Source: Hadesarchaea archaeon (GTDB lineage Archaea > Hadarchaeota > Hadarchaeia > Hadarchaeales > Hadarchaeaceae). From it: DNA of 8,175 bases. A program made the position numbers and the translations under genes. How positions within the stretch are numbered: the stretch's first letter is position 1; every line of letters starts with the position of its first letter. This document shows positions 1 through 7,289 of the stretch, in pieces. The stretch spans positions 1 to 8,175 of the forward strand of contig DTYD01000034.1 in the NCBI GenBank assembly GCA_012962055.1, read 5' to 3'. Below the pieces are notes generated by a model. That model was not told the DNA's origin. It did not search any database and saw only the letters and a list, made by a program, of their open reading frames with translations.

Positions 1-270
1 GGTGGCGAAAGCCAGACGAGCCCCGGGCCACACGTCCGGGGCAGGGCCTAGACTGGAACCGGCCGGTTAGCGGTGGCCGAGCCCTTGAGCGCACGTGAGG
101 CGTCCGCACCTCCGGCGGGCCCCCGTGGAGAAAGCTGGGTGAAAGGTGCTGGCGTTGAGAATGCGCAACCTCGCGAGCTTTTGGTGGCATTGGGCGGACC
201 CGCGCCCCGGTGACGGGCCCGGTGCATCGAAACGGAAGTCCCCTGCGAAAGCTGAGGGGGGGAGGTCACA
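1..270 (+). ncRNA. GC-rich structured RNA, family unassigned, cut at left edge
   Basis: This stretch has no convincing gene and is far more G+C-rich (roughly two thirds or more by eye) than the AT-rich bases that follow. It folds locally into clean hairpins: 4-6 with 11-13 around a GAAA loop; 20-26 with 36-42 (7 bp); 206-209 with 214-217 around a GTGA loop; and 240-246 with 251-259 around a GAAA loop with a two-base bulge. Longer-range pairs are 44-47/81-84, 102-107/194-199, 110-113/127-130 and 131-136/176-181. GNRA loops read correctly only on the plus strand, which sets the likely direction. The segments GGGTGAAAGG (137-146) and GAGAATGCGC (157-166) recall RNase P RNA, but I cannot find the RNase P P4 signature (ACAGAA...GGCTTA) or the SRP helix 8 motif. 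The true 5' end is probably outside the window and the 3' end near 265-300 is a guess from base composition. Confidence 0.5.
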
Positions 271-374
271 AGAAGACAACTGATATGTTTCCCCGTGACA
301 TGCGCTGAATAGCCAATTAAATCATGCACCTAATTTAAGTTAACTGATGAAGTACGGGTTCACCATAATTTTGG

Positions 375-386
375 ACCATAGATGGT
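375..386. repeat. Small palindrome ACCAT-AG-ATGGT upstream of MEMO
   Basis: This is a perfect 5-bp inverted repeat with a 2-base centre, about ten bases upstream of the TATA-like element of the MEMO operon. A further ACCAT half-site lies at 362-366, 13 bases upstream in the same orientation. The position would suit a regulator site next to the promoter. The repeat is short enough to occur by chance. Confidence 0.25.
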
Positions 387-395
387 ACATTAAGA

Positions 396-406
396 CCTTT
401 TAACTT
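396..406 (+). promoter_or_regulatory. TATA-like element of the MEMO-ipk-fni-rnj-idsA operon
   Basis: The run CCTTTTAACTT resembles an archaeal TATA box. A start of transcription about 25 bases further on would fall near 425-430, giving a leader of only about ten bases before the ATG at 436. This fits the lack of a good Shine-Dalgarno sequence before that ATG, whereas most later genes in the cluster have one. The whole stretch 290-435 is AT-rich and free of genes. The call rests on composition and spacing only. Confidence 0.4.
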
Positions 407-409
407 GGA

Positions 410-427
410 CCCTAATCATTTTTAGGG
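410..427. repeat. Inverted repeat CCCTAA-N6-TTAGGG before MEMO start
   Basis: A perfect 6-bp inverted repeat (410-415 and 422-427) separated by six bases lies between the TATA-like element and the MEMO start codon, across the predicted transcription start. Archaeal repressors often bind just downstream of the TATA box, so this could be an operator. A small RNA hairpin is the other reading, if transcription starts upstream of it. Confidence 0.35.
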
Positions 428-435
428 ATAAACCT

Positions 436-1275
436 ATGAGACTTCCAGCCGTAGCCGGCCAGTTCTATGCAGGCAGCAAACATGAACTTCTAAAACAAAT
501 TGAGTGGTGTTACATGCATTCCCATGGCCCCAGAAAGCTGCCAAAAGTACAGGCCGGGCCAAGACGATTAATAGGACTAATTTCACCGCATGCTGGCTAT
601 CCATTTTCGGGACCGGTTGCTGCGCATGGGTTCGCTTGCATGGCGCAGGATGGCAAACCTGGCTCGATCGTGATCATCGGGCCCAACCACTCGGGCGCTG
701 GCTCAGGTGTTTCCATAATCACATCTGGGAAGTGGGCCACCCCGCTCGGAGCTGTCCAGGTAGATGAGGGGTTGAGCGAGGCGATGAAGCGGTCTTTGGA
801 TATCATCGATGTAGATGAGACTGCGCACGCGCATGAGCACTCCCTCGAAGTCCAGCTCCCGTTTCTCCAGCATCTCTTTGGTGATGAATTCAAAATCGTG
901 CCGATATGCATGATGCTGCAGGATGCGAAAACGAGTAAGGAAGTCGGGGACGCGGTTGGCAAGGCCTCGGCAGGAAAGGATATAGCGATCATCGCGTCAA
1001 CTGATTTTACCCATTATGAATCCCAACGTTCAGCCACCACGAAGGACCGCAAGGCAATAGATAAAATTCTGGCGCTTGATCCAAAAGGGTTGATTCGCAC
1101 CGTTGAGGATGAGGCGATCACCATGTGCGGTTACGGGCCAGTTTCTGCGATGTTGCAAGCCGCGAAAAAACTAGGGGCAAAAAAGGCAGAGTTACTGAAA
1201 TACGCGACTAGCGGGGATACTGCGGCCCCCATGCCACAAGTTGTTGGTTACGGTTCAATTGTGGTGTTAAGGTGA
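436..1275 (+). CDS. MEMO1-family protein (AmmeMemoRadiSam system protein B-like)
   Basis: A 279-residue protein of the MEMO family, related in fold to class III extradiol (LigB-type) dioxygenases. Family hallmarks are visible in order: SPHAGY with His52, IGPNHSG with His85, AHEHSLEVQLPFL (132-144), STDFTHY with His193, MCGYGP with Cys231, and YATSGD near the end. The two histidines and the cysteine match the putative metal/active-site set of human MEMO1. The length is normal. The archaeal role is not established; metal or redox chemistry is the usual guess. ATG at 436 is chosen because the N-terminus MRLPAVAGQFY is the typical family start. It has no clear Shine-Dalgarno sequence and probably a very short leader. 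It is the first gene of the isoprenoid operon, and its stop codon sits inside the ribosome binding site of ipk. Confidence 0.92.
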   Translation: MRLPAVAGQFYAGSKHELLKQIEWCYMHSHGPRKLPKVQAGPRRLIGLISPHAGYPFSGPVAAHGFACMAQDGKPGSIVIIGPNHSGAGSGVSIITSGKWATPLGAVQVDEGLSEAMKRSLDIIDVDETAHAHEHSLEVQLPFLQHLFGDEFKIVPICMMLQDAKTSKEVGDAVGKASAGKDIAIIASTDFTHYESQRSATTKDRKAIDKILALDPKGLIRTVEDEAITMCGYGPVSAMLQAAKKLGAKKAELLKYATSGDTAAPMPQVVGYGSIVVLR

Positions 1276-1280
1276 CCGAA

Positions 1281-2063
1281 ATGCGTCCGTTGGTTGTGAA
1301 ACTGGGCGGGAGCGTCATCACCGACAAGCGTAGGCCCTTTGTGGTTAAGCGGGCGATCCTCAAGCGGCTTGCGCGTGAGCTAGCGGCGGCGAAGGTGCCG
1401 TTGGTGATCGTACATGGAGGTGGCTCGTTCGGACACCCAGTAGCATCAAAGTACGGAATCGCGGAGGGATACAAAAATAAGAACCAACGGATGGGCTTGT
1501 CGCTCACTCACCGGGCAATGGAGCGATTAAATGCCAATGTAATCGAAGCCCTCCAAAAAGCAGGTCTCCCGGCGATTGCGGTACAGCCCTCGGCATGTGC
1601 GGTAGTCAGCGGGGGGCAAATTCAGTCCATGGAGCTTGCTCCCATCCAAAAACTACTCGAACTCGGGCTCGTCCCAGTTCTGTACGGGGATGCGGTGCCG
1701 GATCTAAGCAAGGGGATGAGCATCCTCTCCGGGGATCAAATTGTGGCATACCTCGCGCGGGAGCTAAAATCTTCTCGCGTCGTTTTAGGTGTAGATGTAA
1801 ACGGTGTCTGCACAGCGGACCCGAAAAAGTTCAAAAGCGCCAAACTCGTGCGAAGGATAACTCCCGCAGGTGAAAAATTCGTTGCATCACTCGGCGCAGG
1901 GAAAGGAAAAGATGTCACTGGCAGGATGGGAAATAAGGTCAGGGAGTTGCTAGCACTTGCTGAGCGAGGCGTTGAGGCAGAGATCGTGAATGCAACGAAG
2001 CCGGGAGTTTTAAAAAGGGCAGTTCAAGGTGAGCGAGGGCTCGGTACTGTGGTTGAGGGGTAG
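1281..2063 (+). CDS. ipk: Isopentenyl phosphate kinase
   Basis: A cytosolic amino-acid-kinase-fold enzyme that phosphorylates isopentenyl phosphate with ATP to isopentenyl diphosphate, the closing step of archaeal mevalonate routes. Visible motifs (numbered from ATG 1281, 260 residues) are [10 protein letters not shown] near the N-terminus, HGGGSFGH at 45-52 ending in the histidine expected to contact the substrate phosphate, YGDAVPD (135-141), SGDQ (150-153), GVDVNG (170-175) and [13 protein letters not shown] (211-223), which shapes the nucleotide and substrate pockets. This set separates IPK from glutamate or acetylglutamate kinases. A GTG at 1272 is in frame and overlaps the MEMO stop. 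I prefer ATG 1281 because GGTGA at 1271-1275 lies five bases before it, though GTG also has a GGTG five bases upstream. fni follows four bases after the stop. Confidence 0.92.
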   Translation: MRPLVVKLGGSVITDKRRPFVVKRAILKRLARELAAAKVPLVIVHGGGSFGHPVASKYGIAEGYKNKNQRMGLSLTHRAMERLNANVIEALQKAGLPAIAVQPSACAVVSGGQIQSMELAPIQKLLELGLVPVLYGDAVPDLSKGMSILSGDQIVAYLARELKSSRVVLGVDVNGVCTADPKKFKSAKLVRRITPAGEKFVASLGAGKGKDVTGRMGNKVRELLALAERGVEAEIVNATKPGVLKRAVQGERGLGTVVEG

Positions 2064-2067
2064 TAAA

Positions 2068-3144
2068 ATGGGCATGAAAACCGTGGGCAGGAAACTCGAT
2101 CATTTGAATATATGTCTGAAAGAGGACGTTGAGGCAATGTTCAAGACCACGGGGTTTGAAGATGTGGACCTAGTCCATATGGCGCTTCCTGAGCTGGATC
2201 TCCAAGAAGTCGACCTGCGGACCTCCTTTCTGGGAGCTAAACTTGAGGCACCTATCATGGTTTCTGCGATGACTGGCGGTAACCAGTGTGGAATGAAACT
2301 CAATTTAACTCTGGCTTCCGCGGCGCAGAAACTTGGTCTAGCGTTCAGCGTCGGCAGCCAGCGGGCAGCGATCGAGGACCCCAAGTTGGCGCGAACCTAC
2401 AGGGTCCGAAGCGTCGCCCCAGATGTTTTTCTTGTCGGCAACTTGGGCATACCTCAGCTCACCCAAGGTTATGGAATAGCCGAGGCGCGCAAAGCTATCG
2501 AGATGCTGAGTGCGGATGCTCTCTCAATTCACATGAACGCCTTACAGGAACTTGTTCAGCATGAGGGAGAGCCAAAATATCGTGGGGGGCTGACCAAATT
2601 TGCCAGAGTTTGTGGAGAGCTAAATGTACCGGTGATAGCCAAAGAAACTGGTTGTGGGGTGAGTGCGAAGGTTGCACGAAAACTTGTTAAAGCTGGAGCG
2701 GCTGCAATAGATGTCGGCGGGGCCGGCGGCACTTCTTGGGCAGGAGTCGAAACGTTAAGGGCAAAAAAACAATCCCGTTTGGGCATCACATTCTGGGACT
2801 GGGGCATCCCAACAGTCGTTTCCACAGCAGAGGTAGCATCAGCAGTAAAAGTGCCGGTCATATCCGGTGGTGGGGTTCGCTCAGGTTTGGATGCTGCAAA
2901 AGCGTTGGCACTCGGAGCAAGTCTCATCAGCGTGGCACTCCCCGTCCTTAGGGCTACATCACAGGGTAGAAAGGGGGTGACCGAGTTTCTTACGGATTTC
3001 ATCGTCGAGCTGAAAGCAGCAATGTTTTTGACCGGATGTAAGACCGTTAAAGAGCTCCAGAGGGCACCATTGGTAATCACCGGCAGAACTCACGAGTGGT
3101 TGGTTGCCCGCGGTCTGGATCCTGACGGGTTTAGGAGAACATAG
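2068..3144 (+). CDS. fni: Type 2 isopentenyl-diphosphate delta-isomerase (FMN-dependent)
   Basis: Interconverts isopentenyl and dimethylallyl diphosphate using reduced FMN and Mg2+; unrelated to the type 1 (Nudix) isomerase. The 358-residue TIM-barrel protein shows RKxDH at 8-12, MTGG at 68-71 and VGSQR at 95-99. HMNALQE at 155-161 carries the Gln-Glu pair used in catalysis and Mg2+ binding. Further motifs are KETG at 192-195, GGAGGTSW at 217-224, the FWDWGIPT segment (242-249) and SGGGVRSG (266-273), which grips the FMN phosphate. The usual QPEGD after the Gln-Glu pair reads QHEGE here, a mild variation. ATG 2068 is chosen because GAGGGG at 2055-2060 precedes it by seven bases and the RKxDH motif then sits at its usual distance; an in-frame ATG at 2074 is possible. 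It supplies the starter unit for IdsA encoded two genes downstream. Confidence 0.93.
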   Translation: MGMKTVGRKLDHLNICLKEDVEAMFKTTGFEDVDLVHMALPELDLQEVDLRTSFLGAKLEAPIMVSAMTGGNQCGMKLNLTLASAAQKLGLAFSVGSQRAAIEDPKLARTYRVRSVAPDVFLVGNLGIPQLTQGYGIAEARKAIEMLSADALSIHMNALQELVQHEGEPKYRGGLTKFARVCGELNVPVIAKETGCGVSAKVARKLVKAGAAAIDVGGAGGTSWAGVETLRAKKQSRLGITFWDWGIPTVVSTAEVASAVKVPVISGGGVRSGLDAAKALALGASLISVALPVLRATSQGRKGVTEFLTDFIVELKAAMFLTGCKTVKELQRAPLVITGRTHEWLVARGLDPDGFRRT

Positions 3145-4475
3145 TGCTCATGACGGTAGAGATACTTCCCATTGGCGGCCTAGGCGAAGTGGGCAAAAAT
3201 ATGACGGCACTGGGGTTTGACGGGAAATACATTCTGGTGGACATGGGAATAAGACTCGACAGCATAATGGCGTTCGAGGACGCAGATATAGGAAGCATGG
3301 GGCGCGAAGAACTCATAAACATCAACGGCATCCCTGATGATACGATCATCCACGGGCGAAAGGTAAAGGCGATCGTGCTCACCCATGGTCATTTGGATCA
3401 CATAGGCGCTGTGGCCAAGCTGGCTCACGCGTACGATGCTCCGATTTACGGTACACCTTTCACCATGGAGCTCACGAAAAGACTCTTGTGGGATGAGCGT
3501 CATTTCAAGATCAAAAACGAATTTAGAACCGTGACGCCCGGAGAAACAGTTAAAGTGGAGGACATCGAGATCGAGTTCATTTCCGCCACGCACAGTATTT
3601 TACATACAGCCCTCCCCCTGATTAACAACGGCGGTGCGTCCGTTTTATGTGCCAGCGACTTCAAGCTTGATGAGGAACCACTGCTCGGATACAAAACTGA
3701 TCGTGAAAGACTAAAAAAACTCTCCGGAGAAGGCTTGCTTGCGGCCATGGTCGGAACAGTAAGAGTAGATGATCCGGGCCCGACACCTTCCGAGGCCCAT
3801 GTCAAAGAGAGGTTGGATGAAGTCATGAAAGAATCAAGTTCAAGCGGAGGGTTAGTCCTCGCGACTACATTTTCGTCCCACATCGCCAGGCTGAAGTCGA
3901 TAGTAGATTTGTCGTTTGAGATCGGACGTACCCCCGTGTTGGTAGGACGATCGTTGCGAAATTACTGCACAGCGGCGCTTAACCTTGAGTTGGTAGATTT
4001 TCCGCCGGAGTTACGCATCCACGGACGACCCAACGCAATGCATAACCTACTTCGAGAGGTGCAGCGTTCAAAGGAAGATTTCGTGTTGATATGCACCGGG
4101 CACCAGGGCGAACCGAACTCCGTCCTCTCCCGTATAGCCAACGGTCAATTTCCGTTAAAGATCAACAATCGGGATGAGGTGATTTTCTCCGCCAGCGTCA
4201 TCCCCAACCCGATAAATGAGTCCAATCGTCAACTTTTGGAGACCAGACTCCGCGCCCAAGGGGCCCGCATTCACAGGGATGTTCATGCGTCTGGCCATGC
4301 TGGAAGGGCAGATACGTCCGAGTTCATTGAATTGGTGTGGCCAGAACACCTCATTCCCTGTCATGGCACCCCTGACAAGCTAAGATCGATGATGGAAATT
4401 GGGAGGGGGTTGGGTTACCCCAGCGAGAATATGCACCATCTCCGAAACGGCATTTCTCTGAGACTGGGTGAGTGA
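3144..4475 (+). CDS. rnj: Ribonuclease J, archaeal (metallo-beta-lactamase / beta-CASP)
   Basis: A 443-residue RNA nuclease; archaeal RNase J enzymes are mainly 5'-3' exonucleases in RNA turnover. The beta-lactamase core shows Asp33 in LVDMG, HGHLDH at 81-86, His150 in SATHS and Asp172 in CASDFK. The beta-CASP part shows TTFSSHIARL (241-250), GHQGEPNSVLSRIANG (319-334), SGHA (383-386) and PCHGTP (405-410). The protein lacks the long C-terminal extension of many bacterial RNase J proteins, as expected for archaea. One oddity: the DST/DCT-like segment before PGxTPSE reads GTVRVDDPG here. GTG 3144 overlaps the fni stop (TAGTG) and has AGGAG at 3133-3137 six bases upstream; the ATG at 3150 would be twelve bases away. 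It sits between two isoprenoid genes, a linkage found in other archaea as well, without a known metabolic link. Confidence 0.93.
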   Translation: MLMTVEILPIGGLGEVGKNMTALGFDGKYILVDMGIRLDSIMAFEDADIGSMGREELININGIPDDTIIHGRKVKAIVLTHGHLDHIGAVAKLAHAYDAPIYGTPFTMELTKRLLWDERHFKIKNEFRTVTPGETVKVEDIEIEFISATHSILHTALPLINNGGASVLCASDFKLDEEPLLGYKTDRERLKKLSGEGLLAAMVGTVRVDDPGPTPSEAHVKERLDEVMKESSSSGGLVLATTFSSHIARLKSIVDLSFEIGRTPVLVGRSLRNYCTAALNLELVDFPPELRIHGRPNAMHNLLREVQRSKEDFVLICTGHQGEPNSVLSRIANGQFPLKINNRDEVIFSASVIPNPINESNRQLLETRLRAQGARIHRDVHASGHAGRADTSEFIELVWPEHLIPCHGTPDKLRSMMEIGRGLGYPSENMHHLRNGISLRLGE

Positions 4476-4476
4476 T

Positions 4477-5475
4477 ATGCACGTATTGAGATATCTGGAG
4501 GAGCGAGCGCGTTTGGTGGAACGGGAGATAGATAGCTGGATCCCTCCAAAGTTCAAGCCAGAAATTTTAGCAAAAGCAACGCGGCATTTGATTGAGGCAG
4601 GTGGAAAAAGATTTCGCCCATGTTTAGTACTTACTGCGTGCGAGGCCGTCGGTGGGAAATCGGATGACGCTATAGAGACAGCAGCCGCTCTCGAGCTACT
4701 GCACAATTTTACCCTCATCCACGACGACATAATGGACCGGGACAAGTTTAGAAGAAATGTGAGAACTGTTCATGAGTTATGGGGAGAACCCGTAGCAATT
4801 ATAGCGGGCGATGCTCTTTTCGCTAAGGTTTTTGAGGCGGTCGCGGCGAATGCACGTAGGCTCAAACTGGAAAGTGATCGCACAGTGGAATTGTTTGACA
4901 CGATAAGTAAGGCGAGTTTTGAGATATGCAGGGGGCAAGCACTGGACATGATGTTTGAAAATCTCAAGAGCGTGGGCGAAGGTGAGTACCTGGATATGGT
5001 GGCTGGAAAGACCGGAGCACTGACGGAGGCATCGACCAAAGTTGGTGCCCTGCTCGGTCGAGGGAGCCATAAGCAGGTCGAAGCGCTCGCCATCTATGGT
5101 CGTTTGATAGGTATCGCGTTTCAAATACAGGATGACATGCTTGGCGTCACGGGTAACAGAAAAAAGTTTGGTAAACCAATCGGGAGTGATATTCGAGAAG
5201 GTAAACGGACCCTAGTCGTGATCAGAGCTCTTTCAACGGCATCGGAAAGAGATAAAGTTGTCATCCTTCGTGTTCTGGGAAAACGAAATGCATCAAAACA
5301 GGAAATCGAAATCGCGATAAAGGCATTGAAAAAGTCCGGCGCGATAGACTACGTGGCAGAAAAGGCAAAAAAATTGGTGGCAAATGCAAAATCACAGTTG
5401 GCGGTCCTGTCAAGATCAAATGCAAGAGAGATGCTTTTGGCATTGGCGGACTTTGCAATCGAACGAGAGTTTTGA
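4477..5475 (+). CDS. idsA: Geranylgeranyl diphosphate synthase (short-chain prenyltransferase)
   Basis: Condenses dimethylallyl diphosphate with isopentenyl diphosphate stepwise to C15/C20 prenyl diphosphates, the side-chain precursors of archaeal ether lipids. The 332-residue trans-prenyltransferase shows GGKRFRP (42-48), the first aspartate-rich motif DDIMD (83-87) followed by RR at 93-94, FQIQDD (215-220) as the second Asp-rich region reading DDMLG, and GKPIGSDIREGKRT (232-245). Five residues before the first DD is Phe78 with Thr79 next. One aromatic residue at this place fits the known length-limiting residue of archaeal C20 synthases, whereas two aromatics would point to farnesyl diphosphate. 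ATG 4477 is chosen over the GTG at 4468 because GGTGA at 4467-4471 stands five bases before it. The start follows the rnj stop by one base. Confidence 0.92.
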   Translation: MHVLRYLEERARLVEREIDSWIPPKFKPEILAKATRHLIEAGGKRFRPCLVLTACEAVGGKSDDAIETAAALELLHNFTLIHDDIMDRDKFRRNVRTVHELWGEPVAIIAGDALFAKVFEAVAANARRLKLESDRTVELFDTISKASFEICRGQALDMMFENLKSVGEGEYLDMVAGKTGALTEASTKVGALLGRGSHKQVEALAIYGRLIGIAFQIQDDMLGVTGNRKKFGKPIGSDIREGKRTLVVIRALSTASERDKVVILRVLGKRNASKQEIEIAIKALKKSGAIDYVAEKAKKLVANAKSQLAVLSRSNAREMLLALADFAIEREF

Positions 5476-5534
5476 AATACGTTCTTTTCGTGCCGGAGAC
5501 TTAGTTTTATGCGGCCGAGTTGAGAGATGTTATT

Positions 5535-5541
5535 GGAGGTG
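5535..5541 (+). promoter_or_regulatory. Strong ribosome binding site that fixes a TTG start for gltX
   Basis: GGAGGTG is a near-complete anti-16S match five bases before TTG 5547. It overrides an upstream in-frame TTG at 5520. The 71-base gap 5476-5546 holds nothing else convincing. A weak TATA-like TTTTATG at 5505-5511 could drive gltX separately from the upstream operon, but I would not insist on it. Confidence 0.65.
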
Positions 5542-5546
5542 GACGG

Positions 5547-7238
5547 TTGGAAGATATCCGCAGAGAAGCGTTAAAGTGGACCCTGGTTAATGCGCTTGAG
5601 CACAGGGGGAAGGCGAACCTCAAAGCCGTTGTGAGGAAACTCGTGGCGGAGCTGCCGGGATGGAGGTGCAAAATAGGTGAACTTTCAGAAATAGTGAGGC
5701 AGGAGGTGGCCGAGGTCAACGCTTGGTCTCGTGAAGAGCAACTCTACCAGTTACGGAAAATTGGACCGGTGGAAAGACACAAACCAAGAGAGCGACGCGG
5801 TCTTTCTGAATTACCGGATCTCGATAAATATCCAATGGTCGTCACCCGTTTTGCCCCCAACCCCAATGGTCCCTTGCATTTAGGACATGTCAGGACAGCG
5901 CTTCTGAGTCATGAGTACGCCAGACGTTACAAAGGTAAGTTCATCCTCCGTTTTGAAGATACCAACCCTGAGAACACGTTGCTCGAGATGTACGAGTTGA
6001 TCAAACGTGACCTGCGGTGGATCGGTCTCAGCTGGGACGAAGAGTATGCACAGTCGGATCGTATTGAGTTGTATTACGGTTATGCAGAGCGACTTATCAG
6101 AGAGGGTAAGGCGTACATATGCACTTGTGAGGTCGGACGATTCCGTGAACTTCGAGATCGTGGGGAAGCATGCCCGTGTCGCGATCTCCCAGGGGAAGAG
6201 CACCTAGGCCGCTGGGAGCGCATGTTGTCCGGAGATTTTGTGAAAGGTGAGGCCGTCGTCCGCATCAAGACTGACATGAAACATCCTAACCCGGCAGTAC
6301 GAGATTGGTCAGCTCTGCGCTCGGTTGCGAAACCCCATCCTCGAGTTGGTGAACGTTACTCGGTTTGGCCTCTTTACAATTTTTCCGCAGCGATCGACGA
6401 CCATGAAATGGGAGTAACCCACGTGATAAGGGGGAAGGAGCACGAGGTCAACGAACAGCGCCAGCGCACTCTTTATAAGCACCTGGGGTGGTCATATCCA
6501 ACTGCGGTTCAGCACGGACGTCTGGCAATGCTCGGGGTTGCGCTGAGCAAAACTCAGACCGTGCGCGCCGTACGAGGCGGGGAACTCTCGGGTTACGACG
6601 ATGTGAGGTTGGGCACGATCGCAGCACTTCGCAGGCGTGGATTCGTTTCGGAAGCGATAAGGCAACTTATGTTGGACATAGGTCTGACCCTTGTTGACTC
6701 TTCGCTTAGTTGGGAAACCCTTTGCGCGTACAACCGAAAATTTGTGGATCAAATAGCGAGTAGGTACTTCTTCGTGGCCAATCCCGTTGAGCTGTTCGTA
6801 CACAATGCTCCAGAACTCAAAGAAGCACGTCTTCGTCTTCACCCGAACAGACCCGAGAGCAGTGAGCGCATCCTGCCCCTAGATCGAAGAGGGAGCACAT
6901 TGGTGTTTCATCTGTCTGGCGAGGACGCTGCCGCATTGGGGGAGGGACAAGTGTTCAGGTTGAAGGACCTGATGAACGTGAAGTTGACCAAAAAGGGTAG
7001 ATCTCTTGAAGCCGATTTTCACAGTTTGGAGGTCGCAGATGGCCCCAAGCTCCACTGGGTTTCTGGCGGTGCGGTTGAGCTTGAAGTGATAAAACCAGAT
7101 AATACCCTCGAACACGGTCTAGCAGAGCCAGCTGTGGCGGGACTTCAGATCGGAACGATAGTGCAGTTTGAGAGGTACGGATTTTCGAGGATAGACGCTG
7201 TGAGACCCAAATTGGTGGCTGTGTATGGCCACCGGTAA
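5547..7238 (+). CDS. gltX: Glutamyl-tRNA synthetase, archaeal type
   Basis: Charges tRNA-Glu; archaeal enzymes of this type are usually non-discriminating and also mischarge tRNA-Gln for the GatDE amidotransferase. From TTG 5547 the protein has 563 residues. The N-terminal helical part (1-90) starts MEDIRREALKW, as in the family. The Rossmann catalytic domain has RFAPNPNGPLHLGH (101-114), where HLGH is the class I HIGH motif. Cys192, Cys194, Cys209 and Cys211 form a likely zinc site. LSKTQ at 333-337 stands for KMSKS. The C-terminal beta-barrels (about 400-563), including VFRLKDLMNVKL and a final FERYGFSRID segment, are those of the archaeal/GlnRS-like class rather than the bacterial helical anticodon domain. 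It follows idsA by 71 bases and may be cotranscribed with it. Confidence 0.93.
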   Translation: MEDIRREALKWTLVNALEHRGKANLKAVVRKLVAELPGWRCKIGELSEIVRQEVAEVNAWSREEQLYQLRKIGPVERHKPRERRGLSELPDLDKYPMVVTRFAPNPNGPLHLGHVRTALLSHEYARRYKGKFILRFEDTNPENTLLEMYELIKRDLRWIGLSWDEEYAQSDRIELYYGYAERLIREGKAYICTCEVGRFRELRDRGEACPCRDLPGEEHLGRWERMLSGDFVKGEAVVRIKTDMKHPNPAVRDWSALRSVAKPHPRVGERYSVWPLYNFSAAIDDHEMGVTHVIRGKEHEVNEQRQRTLYKHLGWSYPTAVQHGRLAMLGVALSKTQTVRAVRGGELSGYDDVRLGTIAALRRRGFVSEAIRQLMLDIGLTLVDSSLSWETLCAYNRKFVDQIASRYFFVANPVELFVHNAPELKEARLRLHPNRPESSERILPLDRRGSTLVFHLSGEDAAALGEGQVFRLKDLMNVKLTKKGRSLEADFHSLEVADGPKLHWVSGGAVELEVIKPDNTLEHGLAEPAVAGLQIGTIVQFERYGFSRIDAVRPKLVAVYGHR

Positions 7239-7245
7239 CGACAGA

Positions 7246-7276
7246 CTTTTTATCTACCTTAGCCAACCTTATAAAC
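7246..7276 (+). promoter_or_regulatory. Two TATA-like boxes for the L7Ae-S28e-L24e operon
   Basis: CTTTTTATC (7246-7254) and CTTATAAAC (7268-7276) both look like archaeal TATA boxes, just after the gltX stop. With the usual spacing of about 25 bases they would start RNA near 7275 and near 7297 respectively. Only the first start would place the whole C/D-like element at 7290-7310 inside the leader. The T-run at 7247-7251 could also help end gltX transcripts. Confidence 0.5.
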
Positions 7277-7289
7277 GTCATAACCGGTG

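Noticed and set aside
1..300. RNase P RNA or SRP RNA as a firm call
   Set aside because: Some short segments are reminiscent of RNase P RNA, but neither the paired P4 motifs nor the SRP helix 8 loop could be located on either strand, so the family is left open.
48..329. Minus-strand open frame of 93 codons over the GC-rich region
   Set aside because: It is low in complexity, has no recognisable domain and no ribosome binding site, and lies over hairpins that read as RNA on the plus strand. Long open frames are expected by chance in GC-rich sequence.
344..350. C-box-like CTGATGA suggesting a C/D sRNA
   Set aside because: The first base is not a purine, no D box follows at guide distance, and no C'/D' pair is visible.
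410..427. CCCTAA/TTAGGG as a telomere-type repeat
   Set aside because: It is a single inverted pair, not a tandem array, in an archaeal promoter region.
2556..3080. 174-codon minus-strand frame inside fni
   Set aside because: Shadow of a well-conserved gene in another frame; no family features of its own.
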